Part shown: piece after piece, positions 27,731-39,494 of the stretch
Numbering within the stretch: position 1 is the first letter of the stretch
Layout: the number at the start of each line of letters is the position of its first letter
Assembly: GCA_034440575.1 (NCBI GenBank)
Contig: JAOTOL010001243.1
Span: 1-64,000 of the forward strand
From: Imbricaverruca yamaguchii
Taxonomy: Eukaryota; Arthropoda; Thecostraca; Neoverrucidae
Reading direction: 5' to 3'
DNA: 64,000 bases
The notes under the pieces: model-generated
Seen by the model: the letters and a program-made list of their open reading frames with translations, nothing else
What the model was told of the DNA's origin: nothing
Database searches by the model: none
Position numbers and translations under genes: made by a program

Positions 27731-29945
27731 AGATGATGATATTTGAAGAGCAACTTCTCATCTCAGTAAATCACGTCCTTTTCGACAAACCCACTTTGCA
27801 TCTCACCCTTAAGTACTCAAATAAAAGGATTGGCATCTGGGGAGGAAAAATTACATCACCACCACAAGACAGTAAACTATGGTTCACAAACCAAGTCACT
27901 GCCCTACAATTTGTTTTCCTGGATTCTGAAAAAGAGAAGCAGGTGCTTCCTAACTCATGCAGCACTTCAGACTTGCAGGGCATATGTTCAGGTAAGCCTT
28001 AAGCTAACCTTCATAAAACAAGCTATATATCATTATCAGCTGGTTTCTATTCAGAATAGGCAGTCCCATGTTACCCCAGTAGGACATCGACATCAAATAT
28101 GATACTAACAATATGACATACGACAATATGACATGACATCGAATATGATACTAAGCCAGGCAGCAAAATGTACTGTCATGTATTAAGGCAGATGAGCATT
28201 ACATATATCTATCACTTTTCATACTTTGCAAGCAAGTGTGAGAGGTAGGGGGGTGTGGGGGTCACTACTGTAATTTGAGACATCCATGGCAAAAACTTCA
28301 CATTTTGGATCATGTGTGCCTTGTACTCAAGGAAAGGAGATATTTTCAATGGGCAAAATGCACAATGCTCATGCTTCCCATAAACACCACAATATCATTT
28401 TGATGATCACTTTTTAAAAGTATTGTTAGCCTATGAGGGTACAATACTATAAATGCATCTAGGAAAATTTTGAGCTAGGCAACATATGCTATGCACAAAT
28501 CATCATAGGACAAAAGCATGTATTGTTTGCAGCTGTTTTTAAAACAGGACTTATTTTGCTAGAGGTTATGACCCCTACTTCATATATATACACTCACTCA
28601 TACATACACTATTGGCTTTTTTGTGGTAAACACAAAACAAATGCAGACTTAAAAATGGTAAACTTTGCATTAAGATCTATTCATTTTTGTGTGATGCAAC
28701 CTCCAAATGCAATGTTTATGCAGCCTAAGCTGTTCTTGAAGAAACACTATAAATTTTTGGTAAATTTGTGCTTTCAATTGTTTTATGAGTGCTTGGAATT
28801 GAACTTCCCAATACAAAGTTTATGAAGGTGACTAAGATGATAGGACCACTCATTTTCTGTGCAAATGCTTACTTTTCAGGTTGTGAGCAAGATAACTCCA
28901 CACAAATTTGCTTTGGTTCAGATATACAATGAAAAGCATACAACAGTATGAAAATAAATGTTTAAAAAATAATAAAAATGCAACAAAATCTAACCTAGAC
29001 TAACCTCTCTTTGCAGAAAAGGTCTGCAATAATTTTTTGTCTTCACAAACATAAACTATCCTAGTCAAACTAAACTCATTTATACATGTGTAGCACTTTA
29101 GTTCCAGAGCACCACACACTTACAACTCATTGCCACCTGAGCTGACATGACTTCCTTTGTCGATCTTTGGTCACCACCTATTGGAGTACCTATTTGATGT
29201 GCCACCTGTGCCAGACTGATTGACTGCTCAACTTGCTGTATTTCATTTATTTTTATTTTATTATGTGATTTTAACACGCTTTTTTTACCTTTTGTGCTGT
29301 GTTGTTTTATCTATTTCATGAGATGTCATAATAGCCACAAGTCCATTGTGGATGACCTCAACAAAGTCTGTCTGCCTATCTTTGTCTGCATCATGGAGGG
29401 GCAAATGTGTGTAAAATGTGTTGTGCAGATGGGGGAAACCTGCCCACCCAACATATTCTTCAAAAATGACTCCTGGTTATACCAGTTGATATATGCCACT
29501 CTTTGCATACATGGTTAGAAATGTCTGCTGCATTGCTTAAACAAGAACACAAATCTGCAAATTTGTTTTTAGTTTAAGGCTGTCAGTCAAAACATTTTGT
29601 ATCATCACACCACAAAAATCAGTGCTGATGCACTTCCAACATATCAGCAAGAGAAGTGTTCACAGCAATACTAGCTTCTTTGTTATATATATTATGTTAT
29701 ATTGTTTCAAGATCATGCTAGGTCACTAATGTCAACTCAGGTCAAGTTCATGACAGGTCAATGCAACCACTCATTCATTTGTAAGGTTCTCATAAACACA
29801 AACTGAAATAATAGTCCTGTGCTTCATGCAATTTTGCATGCTACTGCCTACTTAAAACTTGGTTTTGTCATTGTGAACTAGGGTTAAAATAATGGTTCCT
29901 CATTAGGTGTGGGATGTTCAAACAAGCACAGTGGGATGTCAAAAT
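27731..29945. other. AT-rich intergenic DNA, no gene seen
   Basis: No ORF here has protein-like composition, and no tRNA or rRNA signature was found. 29,880-30,100 belongs to a dispersed repeat that recurs at 33,780-34,215 (shared GGATGTCAAAATTTG, GAATTAGTGTCATT and ACACCCTATTT/TTCCACCCTATTT blocks). Confidence 0.5.
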
Positions 29946-30345
29946 TTGTCATACAATTAGTGTCATTTAAAGAGCTTTTGATGCCCCAGACTCAACTTTG
30001 AGGTTGTGGTGTAGGTTCCAAAGAGCAGGATGTTGATACTTCTTGCAGAAGAATGTCAATTGAACATTTGGAAAGTGGTAGATTACACCCTATTTGTCAA
30101 ATAATCTCTCACTGTGCCATGGAAACCAGGATGTCATTCTGGGCAATGGCATCACCAGACAATTGTGTCCAAATTCTGCATGTTCTTCTTTTAAAGGGTG
30201 ACCAGAGGCATCACTAATGTTCATCAGGTCCTCATGCACTTTTGTAGACTTCTTGCCATGGGTATCACCACAATGTGATGCCAGGGCAACCAGGGCAACC
30301 TTCTGACCAGACATCACCAGAATGCAAACAGGGCAAACTCCAAAT
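29946..30345. repeat. Left copy of the 400-bp direct repeat flanking a LINE
   Basis: It starts TTGTCATACAATTAGTGTCA and ends GCAAACTCCAAAT. It matches 32915-33332 over its whole length, apart from a few substitutions and two fewer 9-bp CAGGGCAAC units. It ends exactly where the LINE 3' tail begins, as expected for a target-site duplication. Confidence 0.85.
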
Positions 30346-30453
30346 AAAGACATAAAGACATAAAGACATAAAAGATCAGTGCAACTCTGAGCCACAAGGG
30401 CCCTTCTTGGTTGCACTCTGTACACTGAACCAGTTGCCCACCAAATCTGCCAA

Positions 30454-30976
30454 TCAGCCCTCCCTGTAATACTGAAAAGCAAGCCCTCTATTCTTATAAT
30501 GATTGTCTATGCTGTTTTTAAAGATGTTCAATGTTCTGCTACTGACGATGTTTTCTGGCAGCTGGTTCCAGTGTTCCACTACCCTGTTGGTGAAGAAAGT
30601 TTGCCTTAACCTTGTTCTGCTGTGGTTAATTTTAATTTTGAATTTATGACCTCTAATTGCATCATTTCTGTTAAATTCAAACATTTCCCCAAAGGTATCC
30701 CCTCTCCAGACCATTGACAAATTTAAAGACCTCGATGAGATCTCCTCTCAGCCTTCTATATCTAAGTGAAAACATATTCAATTTCTTCAATCTTTCCTCA
30801 TATGCCAGGTTGCTTATGCCATTAACCATTTTGTAGCCCTCTTTTGTACTCTCTCTAAAAGCCAACAATCTTTTTCATAGCTAGGAGACCAAGCTTGGAT
30901 GCAGTATTCCAAATGTGGCCTGACGTATGCACAGTAAAGCTTCCTGATCACTTCCTCACTTCTGTATGATACATTC
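30454..30976 (-). pseudogene. Frameshifted C-terminal part of the CR1-like ORF
   Basis: Three short overlapping frames continue the thumb and C-terminal domain (YVRPHLEYCIQAWSPSY, RLRGDLIEVFKFVNG, RTRLRQTFFTNRVVEHWNQL). The order matches CR1-type LINE proteins. Single-base shifts separate the frames. Confidence 0.8.
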
Positions 30977-32887
30977 CTATTTATTGCCCCGAGCATTCTC
31001 AGTGCCTTCTTCCTGGCTTCCTTGGTCTGTTCTGATGCCCCCCAATTTTGTGTTTAGAATAACACCTAAATCCTTCTCCTGTTGAGTCACTGATAGCACT
31101 TGGCCACCCATCAAGTATGGAGCCTCCATATGCTGCTTACCTACATGCATGATTTTGCACTTATCAAAGTTAAATTTCATTTGCCATTCTTCGGACCACT
31201 TCACAAGTTCGTCTAAGTCTTTTTGCAGCGAGATATGCTCATCCTGACCTGTTATTGCCCTAAAGACCTTCAAATCATCTGCAAATTTCAAAACTTTACT
31301 GCTTAGGCCACTTTCAATGTTATTTACAAATATAATGAACAGTAATGGCCCTAGTACTGACCCCTGGGGGACTCCACTAAGAACATTTTGCCATGATGAC
31401 TTTGTACCATTTAGCATCACTCTTTGCTGTCTATCTGAAAGCCACAACTCTATCCATTTTAAGATGCTACCTGCAATACCATGGGACTGAAGCTGTATCA
31501 TTAACCGTTTATGGGGTACCTTGTCAAAGGCCTTACTAAAGTCAAGATATGCTACATCAACCTGATTTCCCTGATCAAATTGTTCTGTGGCGAAGTTCAA
31601 AAAGTCCAAGAGGTTTGTGAGACACGATCGTCCTTTTCTAAATCCATGTTGAGTATCTTGAATCAATCTGCTACCTTCCAGATAACTAACTATTCTTTCC
31701 TTGATAATTGATTCGAGTACCTTGCAGACTAGGGATGTGAGACTTATTGGCCTATAGTTTTCAACTTTCCCTCTTTCTTCTTTCTTGAAAATAGGAACTA
31801 CATTTGCCCTTTTCCAATCGGTTGGAATTTCATTATGTGAAACTGATCTACAAAATATTATACTAAGTGGAAATGCCAGTTCCTTTTCAGTTTCCCGCAA
31901 CACCCTAGCATAAATATCATCAGGTCCTGCGGCCTTATTTGGCTTTATTTTCCTGATATGATTGTAAACAACATCACTACCAATGAAATCAACATCATTT
32001 GTCAGATCCCATGTAACTGAACTATGGTGTACGGTCGGCAGATTGGTCATATCTTCCAATGTAAACACTGATTTGAACTGCTTGCTCAGCTCCTCAACCA
32101 TCTCACTATCCTCACCCAATGTAGTCCCGTTTACTTCCAGTGGACCAATTGTGCTAGAAACTTTACTCAGCTTGTAGAAACTAAAGAACTTTTTACTGTC
32201 CCCATTACAGTTTCTAGCTAAATCCAGTTCCTTTGCTCGCTTTGCTGCTCTGGTTTTTTGCTTCACAGTGTCTCTAGCTTTTTGATACGCCTTTAGATTA
32301 ATGACATTTGAGGCTTCTTTAAAAACTCTAAATGCAGTTTTCTTAGCCCTAATTGCTTTTATCACGTCTGGTGTAAGCCATGCTGGCTTTCCTACCCTTC
32401 TTTTGCGTCTTTGCTTTTGGGGGACATGTCTAATCTGAGTTTCCTTTAAGTAAGATTTGAACTTTTCCCACATTTCACAGGCATTTAAATTGGAGAATTC
32501 TTCTTCCCATCTGATGGCACTTAAAGCCGCTCTCATGCCGTTAAAGTCTGCTCTGTTGAAATTTGGAACCTTTACCAAATTATCCTTGATAATTTCCCCT
32601 ACATGTGCATTGAATCTAACTATGTTATGGTCACTTTTACCCAGAGTTTCGCCTACAGTCAAGTCTTGAACCAAGTCACTTAAATCCGAGAATACAAGGT
32701 CCAAGAATGAACCATGCCTGGTAGGTTCCGATACAAACTGGTGTAAGAACAGGTCCTCTTCAAGGCATTTCCGGAACATTTTGCATGATGGGGAGCCAAC
32801 ACCAGCATTTTCATAACCTTTTAGATTAAAGTCACCGAGAATAAGGCACTTCCTCTTAAAGTTTCTACTGATTTCCTCACAAATCAC
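30977..32887 (-). pseudogene. CR1-like reverse transcriptase, 5'-truncated
   Basis: 636 codons. The residual endonuclease part has LILGDFNLKGY, SFLDLVFSD and GKSDHNIV. The reverse transcriptase has YRPISLTSLVCKVLE, VAYLDFSKAFDKVPH, SGVPQGSVLGPLLFIIFVNN and the catalytic FADDLK. Homology continues past the frame end into frames at 30814-30996, 30677-30868 and 30454-30720 (ending FFTNRVVEHWNQLPENIV, a CR1-family C-terminal signature). At least two frameshifts therefore inactivate it; one lies at a C6 run near 31,037-31,042. Confidence 0.9.
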
Positions 32888-32914
32888 CTTGTCAAGCTCC
32901 AGTTTGCTGAGTAG

Positions 32915-33332
32915 TTGTCATACAATTAGTGTCATTTAAATAGCTTTTGATGCCCCAGACTCAACTTTGAGGTTGTGGTGTAGGTTCCAAAGAGCAGGAT
33001 GTTGATACTTCTTGCAGAAGAATGTCAATTGAACATTTGGAAAGTGGTAGATTACACCCTATTTGTCAAATAATCTCTCACTGTGCCATGGAAACCAGGA
33101 TGTCATTCTGGGCAATGGCATCACCAGACAATTGTGTCCAAATACTGCATGTTCTTCTTTTAAAGGGTGACCAGAGGCATCACTAATGTTCATCAGGTCC
33201 TCATGCACTTTTGTAGACTTCTTGCCATGGGTATCACCACAATGTGATGCCAGGGCAACCAGGGCAACCAGGGCAACCAGGGCAACATTCTGACCAGACA
33301 TCACCAGAATGCAAACAGGGCAAACTCCAAAT
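32915..33332. repeat. Right copy of the 400-bp direct repeat flanking a LINE
   Basis: It matches 29946-30345. It carries four instead of two tandem CAGGGCAAC units, which explains its 18 extra bases. Scattered substitutions (for example AAATAGC against AAAGAGC, and AATACTG against AATTCTG) give a rough clock for the insertion. Confidence 0.85.
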
Positions 33333-35345
33333 GCTTCGGGTCAGGGCATCAACAGTCAAGCAGTTATCTTTGGACACTGATTTAGTGTTGTTTTAGTTAG
33401 TTAGTTAGTTATTGGAATTTAGGGGCGCATCAACTGCAGAGGTCATGCAGCGCCCTTAGTGTTGTTTTAGATCCATGCAAATTGGCTGCATCTTGGTGAG
33501 GTGTTGGAACATTGGAATGAAGTAATAAGTAGGATGAAACTAAATGAAAGTATTGTTGATTGACTTGTGAAAGTGGTGCAGAACTGAATTCAATTAGCAT
33601 AAGTTGTGGAATGGGATGACAGGTTTACATTGAGGTTGATTGGTATTGTGTGACAATACAAGCAATCAGGATTTTGGGTGTGAGACATATGCATCTGGAC
33701 ATTGAGTTGATGCTTGCAAATAATTCTGGAAGGGGACAAATAATTTTAACAACAGAAAAAAGGGTGGGTGGGATGCAGGGTTAAAATAATTGTTTTTTGT
33801 TAGGTGTAACATATCGGAACAAGCAAAGCAGGATGTCAAAATTTGGCATGGAATTAGTGTCATTAAAATGCTTTTAAAACCTTTCATACTCAAATTTAAA
33901 CAAATGGTTTAGGCATTTATGACTGTACCTATTAGTTGTTTTCAGATTCATGATATAGGAAGAGCTATATTCTGGATAGAGAAAATCATACCCATGCTAC
34001 AAACTGGTATTATACGCTATATCGCATCACATATAAACACCTGAAATTGCATTGCAAAATGTTTGTGTATCATCATTCCTTATTGATAGTGCAAGGAAAC
34101 ACAAGGACTACATAAGCATGCATCAAGAATCAGGATGTCAATACTTCTTGGACAAGGATGTTGATTGGGTTTTCAGAGTGGTATATTCCACCCTATTTCA
34201 CAAATAACGTATCCCTGTTGTGAACCTAAACATTTTCATACTTCACTCATGTATTTGAGCCCTTTCTTAGAGAATTGAATTGTACCAGGCCACCACCTGC
34301 CTGGCAGGTGGCCTGGTTCTGGTAACTGCCCTGATAAATAGCTGACATGTGACCCGAGGTCAAACACCAAATCTTTCATCTGTAGTCAGTTTTACAGCAG
34401 AAATTTGCTCCCAGGTCATGTGTTCTAAGGACCAAGACAGAGGGAGAAGATCCTGCATAATTATGTGTATAAATTAAAAGCAACCACAGAATCAAATACT
34501 TACATCAGTTTTAATCATTAAATTTATTTTACTATTGATGCTGCTGAAAATAAGTAGAAGTGAACTTACAACCATCAGAAAACTGCAATATGCCTTCTCA
34601 TTTATGTGCAGACTGCACACAGCTCTATGTAATATGACAGCCAATGAATAACTGCCTGATGACAAATTGGCACTGTGGTTAAATTAGTGAAGGATGAGGT
34701 TATAAGCCATCTTCCTGAGCAACAGTAGAGGAAATGATAACATACCCATAGCCATACCTGTCACTTCTGACATCTGATATGCTCACAAAACACAACTAAT
34801 AAATGTTCACAACACATCCCATGAGTAGGATGTTTGTGCATCAACTGATGTTACTTGCTGACTATAGTTGTGTTGGTTTTGGAATAAAAAATGTTGTTTG
34901 TTTGTTTATTGGTTGGTTCACCACACACTTTATGCCCATTCACTGTTAATGTCGCCGCCCACACTGTTTTGCCGGTGGGCCGCAGGATTGCAAAATGTCC
35001 AGTGGTGCTAGAGTGGAATATAAAATGGTTTAAGAAAAAATACACAGAACAATTTGTGAAATCTTGTATTCTCACCATGAAGCATTTTTTCTGAAAAAGT
35101 TCAGAATATTTATTCAAACCAATTCTTATTAATATTAAGGTTTAATCAGCTTTTTTTTAGTTCATGTCTGGAATGTTTAGTTGAAGCAAGGAATCCTTGC
35201 TTCAAGTCAATCCTTGCCAAGGATTGACATGGAATGATCAAATGTGACGTGACTGGACAGGCAAGCAAATTGCCACTGCAAAACTGACTTGCATTTTACA
35301 TAATTAGTTATATTCAAAACATCATTGATCCCAATTTAGGAGAAT
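33333..35345. other. Intergenic repeats, no gene seen
   Basis: It includes a GTTAGTTAG...TTTAGGGGCGCATC...CAGCGCCC fragment (33392-33456) of a dispersed family also seen at 34,890, 42,778, 44,356, 49,024 and 57,543. A diverged copy of the 29.9-kb repeat lies at 33,780-34,215. GGCCACCTGCCTGGCAGGTGGCC at 34,290-34,312 is a small hairpin. Confidence 0.5.
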
Positions 35346-35803
35346 TTAGGGTGTTTTCGGAGCTGACGCAGAATATTCTATTCTACGTGACGTCACGTAG
35401 ATTCTTTGCTGAATGTGTTCGCAGCGAATTACCACTTTGTTTATAATAATGGTATATCGTTGACGAAAGCTGCGCAGAAAAGACAAATTAAATACAGTGA
35501 GTTCTCGACACGTGAGAATTAGAAAAAGGTTGTCAGGATTTGTACGTTACCAGGATATTTTCCTAACGCACTTCATTTCTCAATAACCAGGTGAGTACAG
35601 GCGTGTTGGCATTGTTGCTGTTTTAATTACTGACGAAAGCGAAAAAGCGAAAAAGCGATTTTTGTTCAGGTATGCGAACGTGAGCTATGAAAATAATGAA
35701 CCAAGTATTTTGTGAAGTTTGTGAATTCATATCCGGGGATTTTCACCCAACGTTACCTGAATCTGTTCAATATGTGTATATGCAAAAATTAAATTAACAG
35801 AAA

Positions 35804-36042
35804 GGACAACTCAGTTGGTTAGAGCGCTGAACTGCATAATCTCCCTCGTTCTGGCGAGAAAGGTTTCAATCGCTTCACCTGATTTTGCTTTTGTTTAACC
35901 AAAATCTAAAACTTCTTGTTTCATCTGTGTAATTTTCGTTCTTCATGTGTGGGAATGGCCCCAGGCCCTCCTTCACTGCGGCTCTGTCGGGGACGAGCTA
36001 CCGAGCGACCGTGTCGGTACATTGACGGCACGTTTAACTCCC
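35804..36042 (+). repeat. tRNA-derived SINE inside the Harbinger element
   Basis: The tRNA-like head (ACTCAGTTGGTTAGAGCG, then GGTTTCAATC) is followed by a body ending GGGGACGAGCTACCGAGCGACC...GACGGCACGTTTAACTCCC. The same body occurs at 41558-41747 (minus) and 51089-51280 (plus). Confidence 0.75.
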
Positions 36043-36168
36043 ATTGGAATTTCTGCCGTTGAACTAGGCTTGACGGATTGCTGAAGGAGGAAAAAATTAT
36101 ACAATGCCAAATCATGGCATCTCAGCATTAATGCCTGATTGGAAAACCTTTTCACTTTTAGCATCACC

Positions 36169-37951
36169 ATGAACCTACACCAAGCTATACAAGCACTGCA
36201 AGCCCTTACTGACTCATCATCATCAGAGGATGATATTGATGTGGAGCATCTACAGCTGCTTAACCACAATGAAAGGCAAGTCTCTTTGGGCTATATTACG
36301 TGCATATTAATCATAGGCATTGGGTAGTCCAAAAGAGGGGGCAAGCTATTGTCAGGCAAATACTGTCCAGGCCACGCCATGGGTCCAAGATCAGGCGCGG
36401 ATACAGGGGAAAATTGGAGGTATGCTCCAAGTCCCCTCCTCCCATGGAAGGTGCCCCCGCCCTGTGAAAGCACGAGTGCATCCCACCACATGTTCTTCGG
36501 ATTTTCCAGCCTTTGAGCCTACCTTTGCCGCCCATTCGACTTGCCACCTCCCTCCCAACAACTGTTTTGAACGAAATGAACTGAGCACCGTATCGAACCA
36601 CATTTTACCACATCGAACCACACATTTGTCTTCCCCCACGCTCGCAATCTTTTGGACCTTAGAACCGTTTTAACAACCTTTCACAAACCAAAGCTGCCGC
36701 TCGTTTCAAACCAGATTCTACTACCCCTCCGAGATGCCTCTGCCTTCGTTAGACAATCCTTTGATCTGCACCTGTGTTCGGGCTGTAATCATGACCTTAA
36801 TCATGGCCTTATTTACTACGTTTATCTTACGAAGCATGTTACGCATCGCAGTATGAGCTATTTACACGATAAAGTTTGTCTCAAGATCGCACCTCCTTGG
36901 CCATGCTCAATCCATCTCTAATCCGCTTCTTATTTTCAGGCAAACTCGTACAAGGATCGTACGCTACACAGTGGATGTGGTTCCACTCTACTCACCTGAG
37001 GAGTTTCAAAGCCATTTCCGAGTGAGCCGGGGTATGGTGACAAAGCTGGAGGAGTTATTTGCCAGAGAGATGAAACCAAATGCCCAGCTGTCACAGCGGG
37101 ACCAGATCCTCCTGTCCCTCTGGATGCTGGCTAATAAGGATGTGTACAGGGAGACGGCCGATCGGTTTAACGTCTCTATATCCACCGCATGGAATCTCTT
37201 CATGAACTTTTGCTATACGTGCGCATCAAAGGCGGGTGAATTTGTGACGTGGCCAGCAGATGTGCAAAAATCAAAGCGGGAATTTCAGAACATGGCGGGG
37301 TTTCCAGATGTTGTGGGTTGCATTGATGGAACCCACATCCAAACATCCACTCCAACAAAGGACGGCCACCGTTTCATCAACCGGAAAGGGTTCCCGGCTA
37401 TGGTCCTTCTCGCTGTGTGTGACGACAGGATGCGATTCACCTGGGTAAATGTTGGCTGGCCTGGCTCGGTCCATGACAGCCGCATATACCACAACGAGCT
37501 TCTGCCTGTCTTGGAGGAGCAAGGACATGTGCTGCTCCCTGGCAATGGACACATCCTCGGGGATGCAGGATTCCCCTTGTCAAAGTGGCTCCTCACTCCC
37601 TTCCGAGACAACGGCCATATTTCACGAGACGAGCAGATGTACAATACAAAGTTGTCATCTACTAGAATGACCGTGGAGCGGAGCTTCGGGCGGCTCAAGG
37701 CAAAGTTCCGGCGTCTGCAGCGCGTGGAGATGCGGCGCCACGACCTCCTGCCGAACATCATATTGACGGCATGTGTTCTGCACGACCTGTCGATTGATGA
37801 AGATGTCAGCGGCGATGAACAGAGAGACGAGGAGGAAGATGACCAGCCAGATCAGTTAGTGCTAGCCGTGCAGAGCGAAGTAGCACGTGCTACAGATGGT
37901 GACATCAAGCGAGCTCGCGTTGTGGAGCAGCTGGCTCTCGCTGGTCGATAA
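36169..37951 (+). CDS. Harbinger transposase (HARBI1-like DDE nuclease), two exons
   Basis: Exon 1 is 36169-36275 and exon 2 is 36940-37951, joined in frame (NER then QTRTRIV) by a GC-AG intron whose donor AAAG|GCAAGT fits the GC-AG consensus. The product is about 372 residues, usual for the family. A helix-turn-helix-like region (ETADRFNVSISTAWNLF) precedes the DDE nuclease: D in VVGCIDGTH, D in ILGDAGFPLS, E in MTVERSFGRLKAKFR. Other family blocks are GFPAMVLLAVCD and GWPGSVHDSR. It cuts and reinserts the element at TWA sites, with the Myb-like partner needed for nuclear import and DNA binding. All catalytic residues are present and no stop is seen. Confidence 0.9.
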
Positions 37952-38717
37952 GTAGGTAACAGTCGGCACCATATCCATTGCGCTGCAGCCACCTCCAGCG
38001 TAAGCGGTGTATGCGCACATGTTGCCTATTGCCACAAACAAGTGGCACTGTAGTATTGTTGCATAGTGTTTGCGGAGTAGGGATGAGCTTTGGTAAATTG
38101 ACATTAGTGATGTGCCAATATTTCCCCCCTTTGTCCTGTACTTATCTGATTTTTTTGTTCAAGGATTGAGAACTGACGAAGTTGTTACACACTTCGCAAG
38201 GCACTTCAAAATATATAATTCCCGTCGCGAATTCGTTTTAATTGTATAAGGAAATGTATGTGTAATGAGACCGACGTTAGATTGTTCGATCACTGCACTT
38301 GTGCCCTTTTGGTTGCCAAGGGAGGCATCCCCTCCTGGCTGCTCTTCTCGTATTGGTGTGCCCCAGATGCCAGAATGAGGTAGTAGTCAGGGACAAAATT
38401 TGAATTGTATTAATAACAACTCATCTGGATTATATAAACGACCATTCCAACTGAAATAGCACTCACATTACATCGACGACAATGTGCAATTCCTACTAAA
38501 TATACAAGTTTCATCATATCACACCACATCACAATGTTATGGTCTAGGTTACCTGTGTTACCGATGTACATGCAGACACATGCAGTCACAACTACAAAGT
38601 CTTTCCATCAGACTAGGTACACATTCAGTGGCTTGTTTCATGACGCAACTGACGTATAGTTCAGACGTTCAGACACATTGAGTGTGTCTGAAATGCCTAT
38701 ATGACCTGATTAGCAGC
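37952..38717. other. Convergent 3' spacer of the Harbinger genes
   Basis: Non-coding sequence between the two convergent Harbinger genes. No ORF with protein-like composition was seen. Confidence 0.5.
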
Positions 38718-39494
38718 TCACTGCGAACTTGCATTTCCTGTAATGGTGGCCACCAAGGTTTTCATGAGCTTGAGTTTTTCCTCCCTGTATATCCGCCTCG
38801 CGGCAATATCATCAAGAAGAGCTTTTCTCACCGCCAGGTCAGCAGCTTCCAGTGTGGTTCTAAGCTGTCGCTTGGCCTTTGCGCGCCTGTTACGGTTGTC
38901 CGTTTTCCTCGTGCTACCGCCAGCCAGCGATTGCACTACTCTCTCCCCTTCATGAGTTTGGTTGACGGCCAGGGGTTTGCTCGGATCAACAGCCTGCAAT
39001 GCTGACCTTTTCAAAGGATTGGTGCTGATTGTGATAGCTGGGTTGATGGCTGGATCACTGCCAAGGCTTGCATCCATGAGCTCATAATGTTCCCAAAAAG
39101 TTGTTCCTGCACCACTTTGCCGCTGCTCATCTTTCACTTCCTTGCACTTTTGTACAATATTGTACCATTTTTTTATCAACACATCAACACTCTTTACTTC
39201 ATACTGATGACCTTCAAAGGATGAGAGGACAGCGTTCCATCTTGATCGTTTGGCAGAGTTGCTGTCGCATGGTCCGATCACGTCATGTTCTGTGCAGGTA
39301 GCAATGAGAAGCTTGACGGTCTCCTTGTTCCATTGCAGTGGGACATTAAAAGCACTGAGCTCGGCTGCGTCTAGACGAGGTGTTATGGACAGGTCAGCAC
39401 CAATATGATTCGGGCAGTCTAGAGCAAGTCGTTCTTCTGGAAAGTAATAGCCACAGGCATAGGCATAGGCATAGTGATTTGTTGGAGCTTCCAT
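38718..39494 (-). CDS. Harbinger Myb/SANT-like DNA-binding protein
   Basis: 258 residues from the ATG at 39494. A trihelix/Myb-SANT-like domain at about 45-115 has the spaced tryptophans and aromatics (LQWNKETVKLLIATC, RSRWNAVLSSF, VLIKKWYNIVQKCKEV). The C-terminal half is basic and helical (RNRRAKAKRQLRTTLEAADLAVRKALL). Harbinger elements encode this second protein. It binds subterminal repeats and brings the transposase into the nucleus. It faces the transposase gene, with about 770 bp between their 3' ends. The N-terminus has a YAYAYA run coded by CATAGG repeats. Confidence 0.8.
   Translation of the reverse strand: MEAPTNHYAYAYACGYYFPEERLALDCPNHIGADLSITPRLDAAELSAFNVPLQWNKETVKLLIATCTEHDVIGPCDSNSAKRSRWNAVLSSFEGHQYEVKSVDVLIKKWYNIVQKCKEVKDEQRQSGAGTTFWEHYELMDASLGSDPAINPAITISTNPLKRSALQAVDPSKPLAVNQTHEGERVVQSLAGGSTRKTDNRNRRAKAKRQLRTTLEAADLAVRKALLDDIAARRIYREEKLKLMKTLVATITGNASSQ

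Larger units (their letters stand above)
30346..32914 (-). mobile_element. 5'-truncated CR1-like LINE insertion
   Basis: The element reads leftward. Its 3' tail (30346-30376) is an 8-bp microsatellite (ATAAAGAC on the plus strand, three units), its 5' end is cut inside the endonuclease domain, and it is bounded by about 400-bp direct repeats. A fragment of the same 3' end (CAGTGCAACT...AAGTGCCCTT) recurs at about 49,862-49,925, showing a family. Frameshifts near 31,030 and 30,870-30,680 break the C-terminal part. Confidence 0.85.

Noticed and set aside
34290..34312. Hairpin GGCCACCTGCC/GGCAGGTGGCC as a terminator or RNA gene
   Set aside because: Isolated small inverted repeat in intergenic DNA without a flanking transcript signal.
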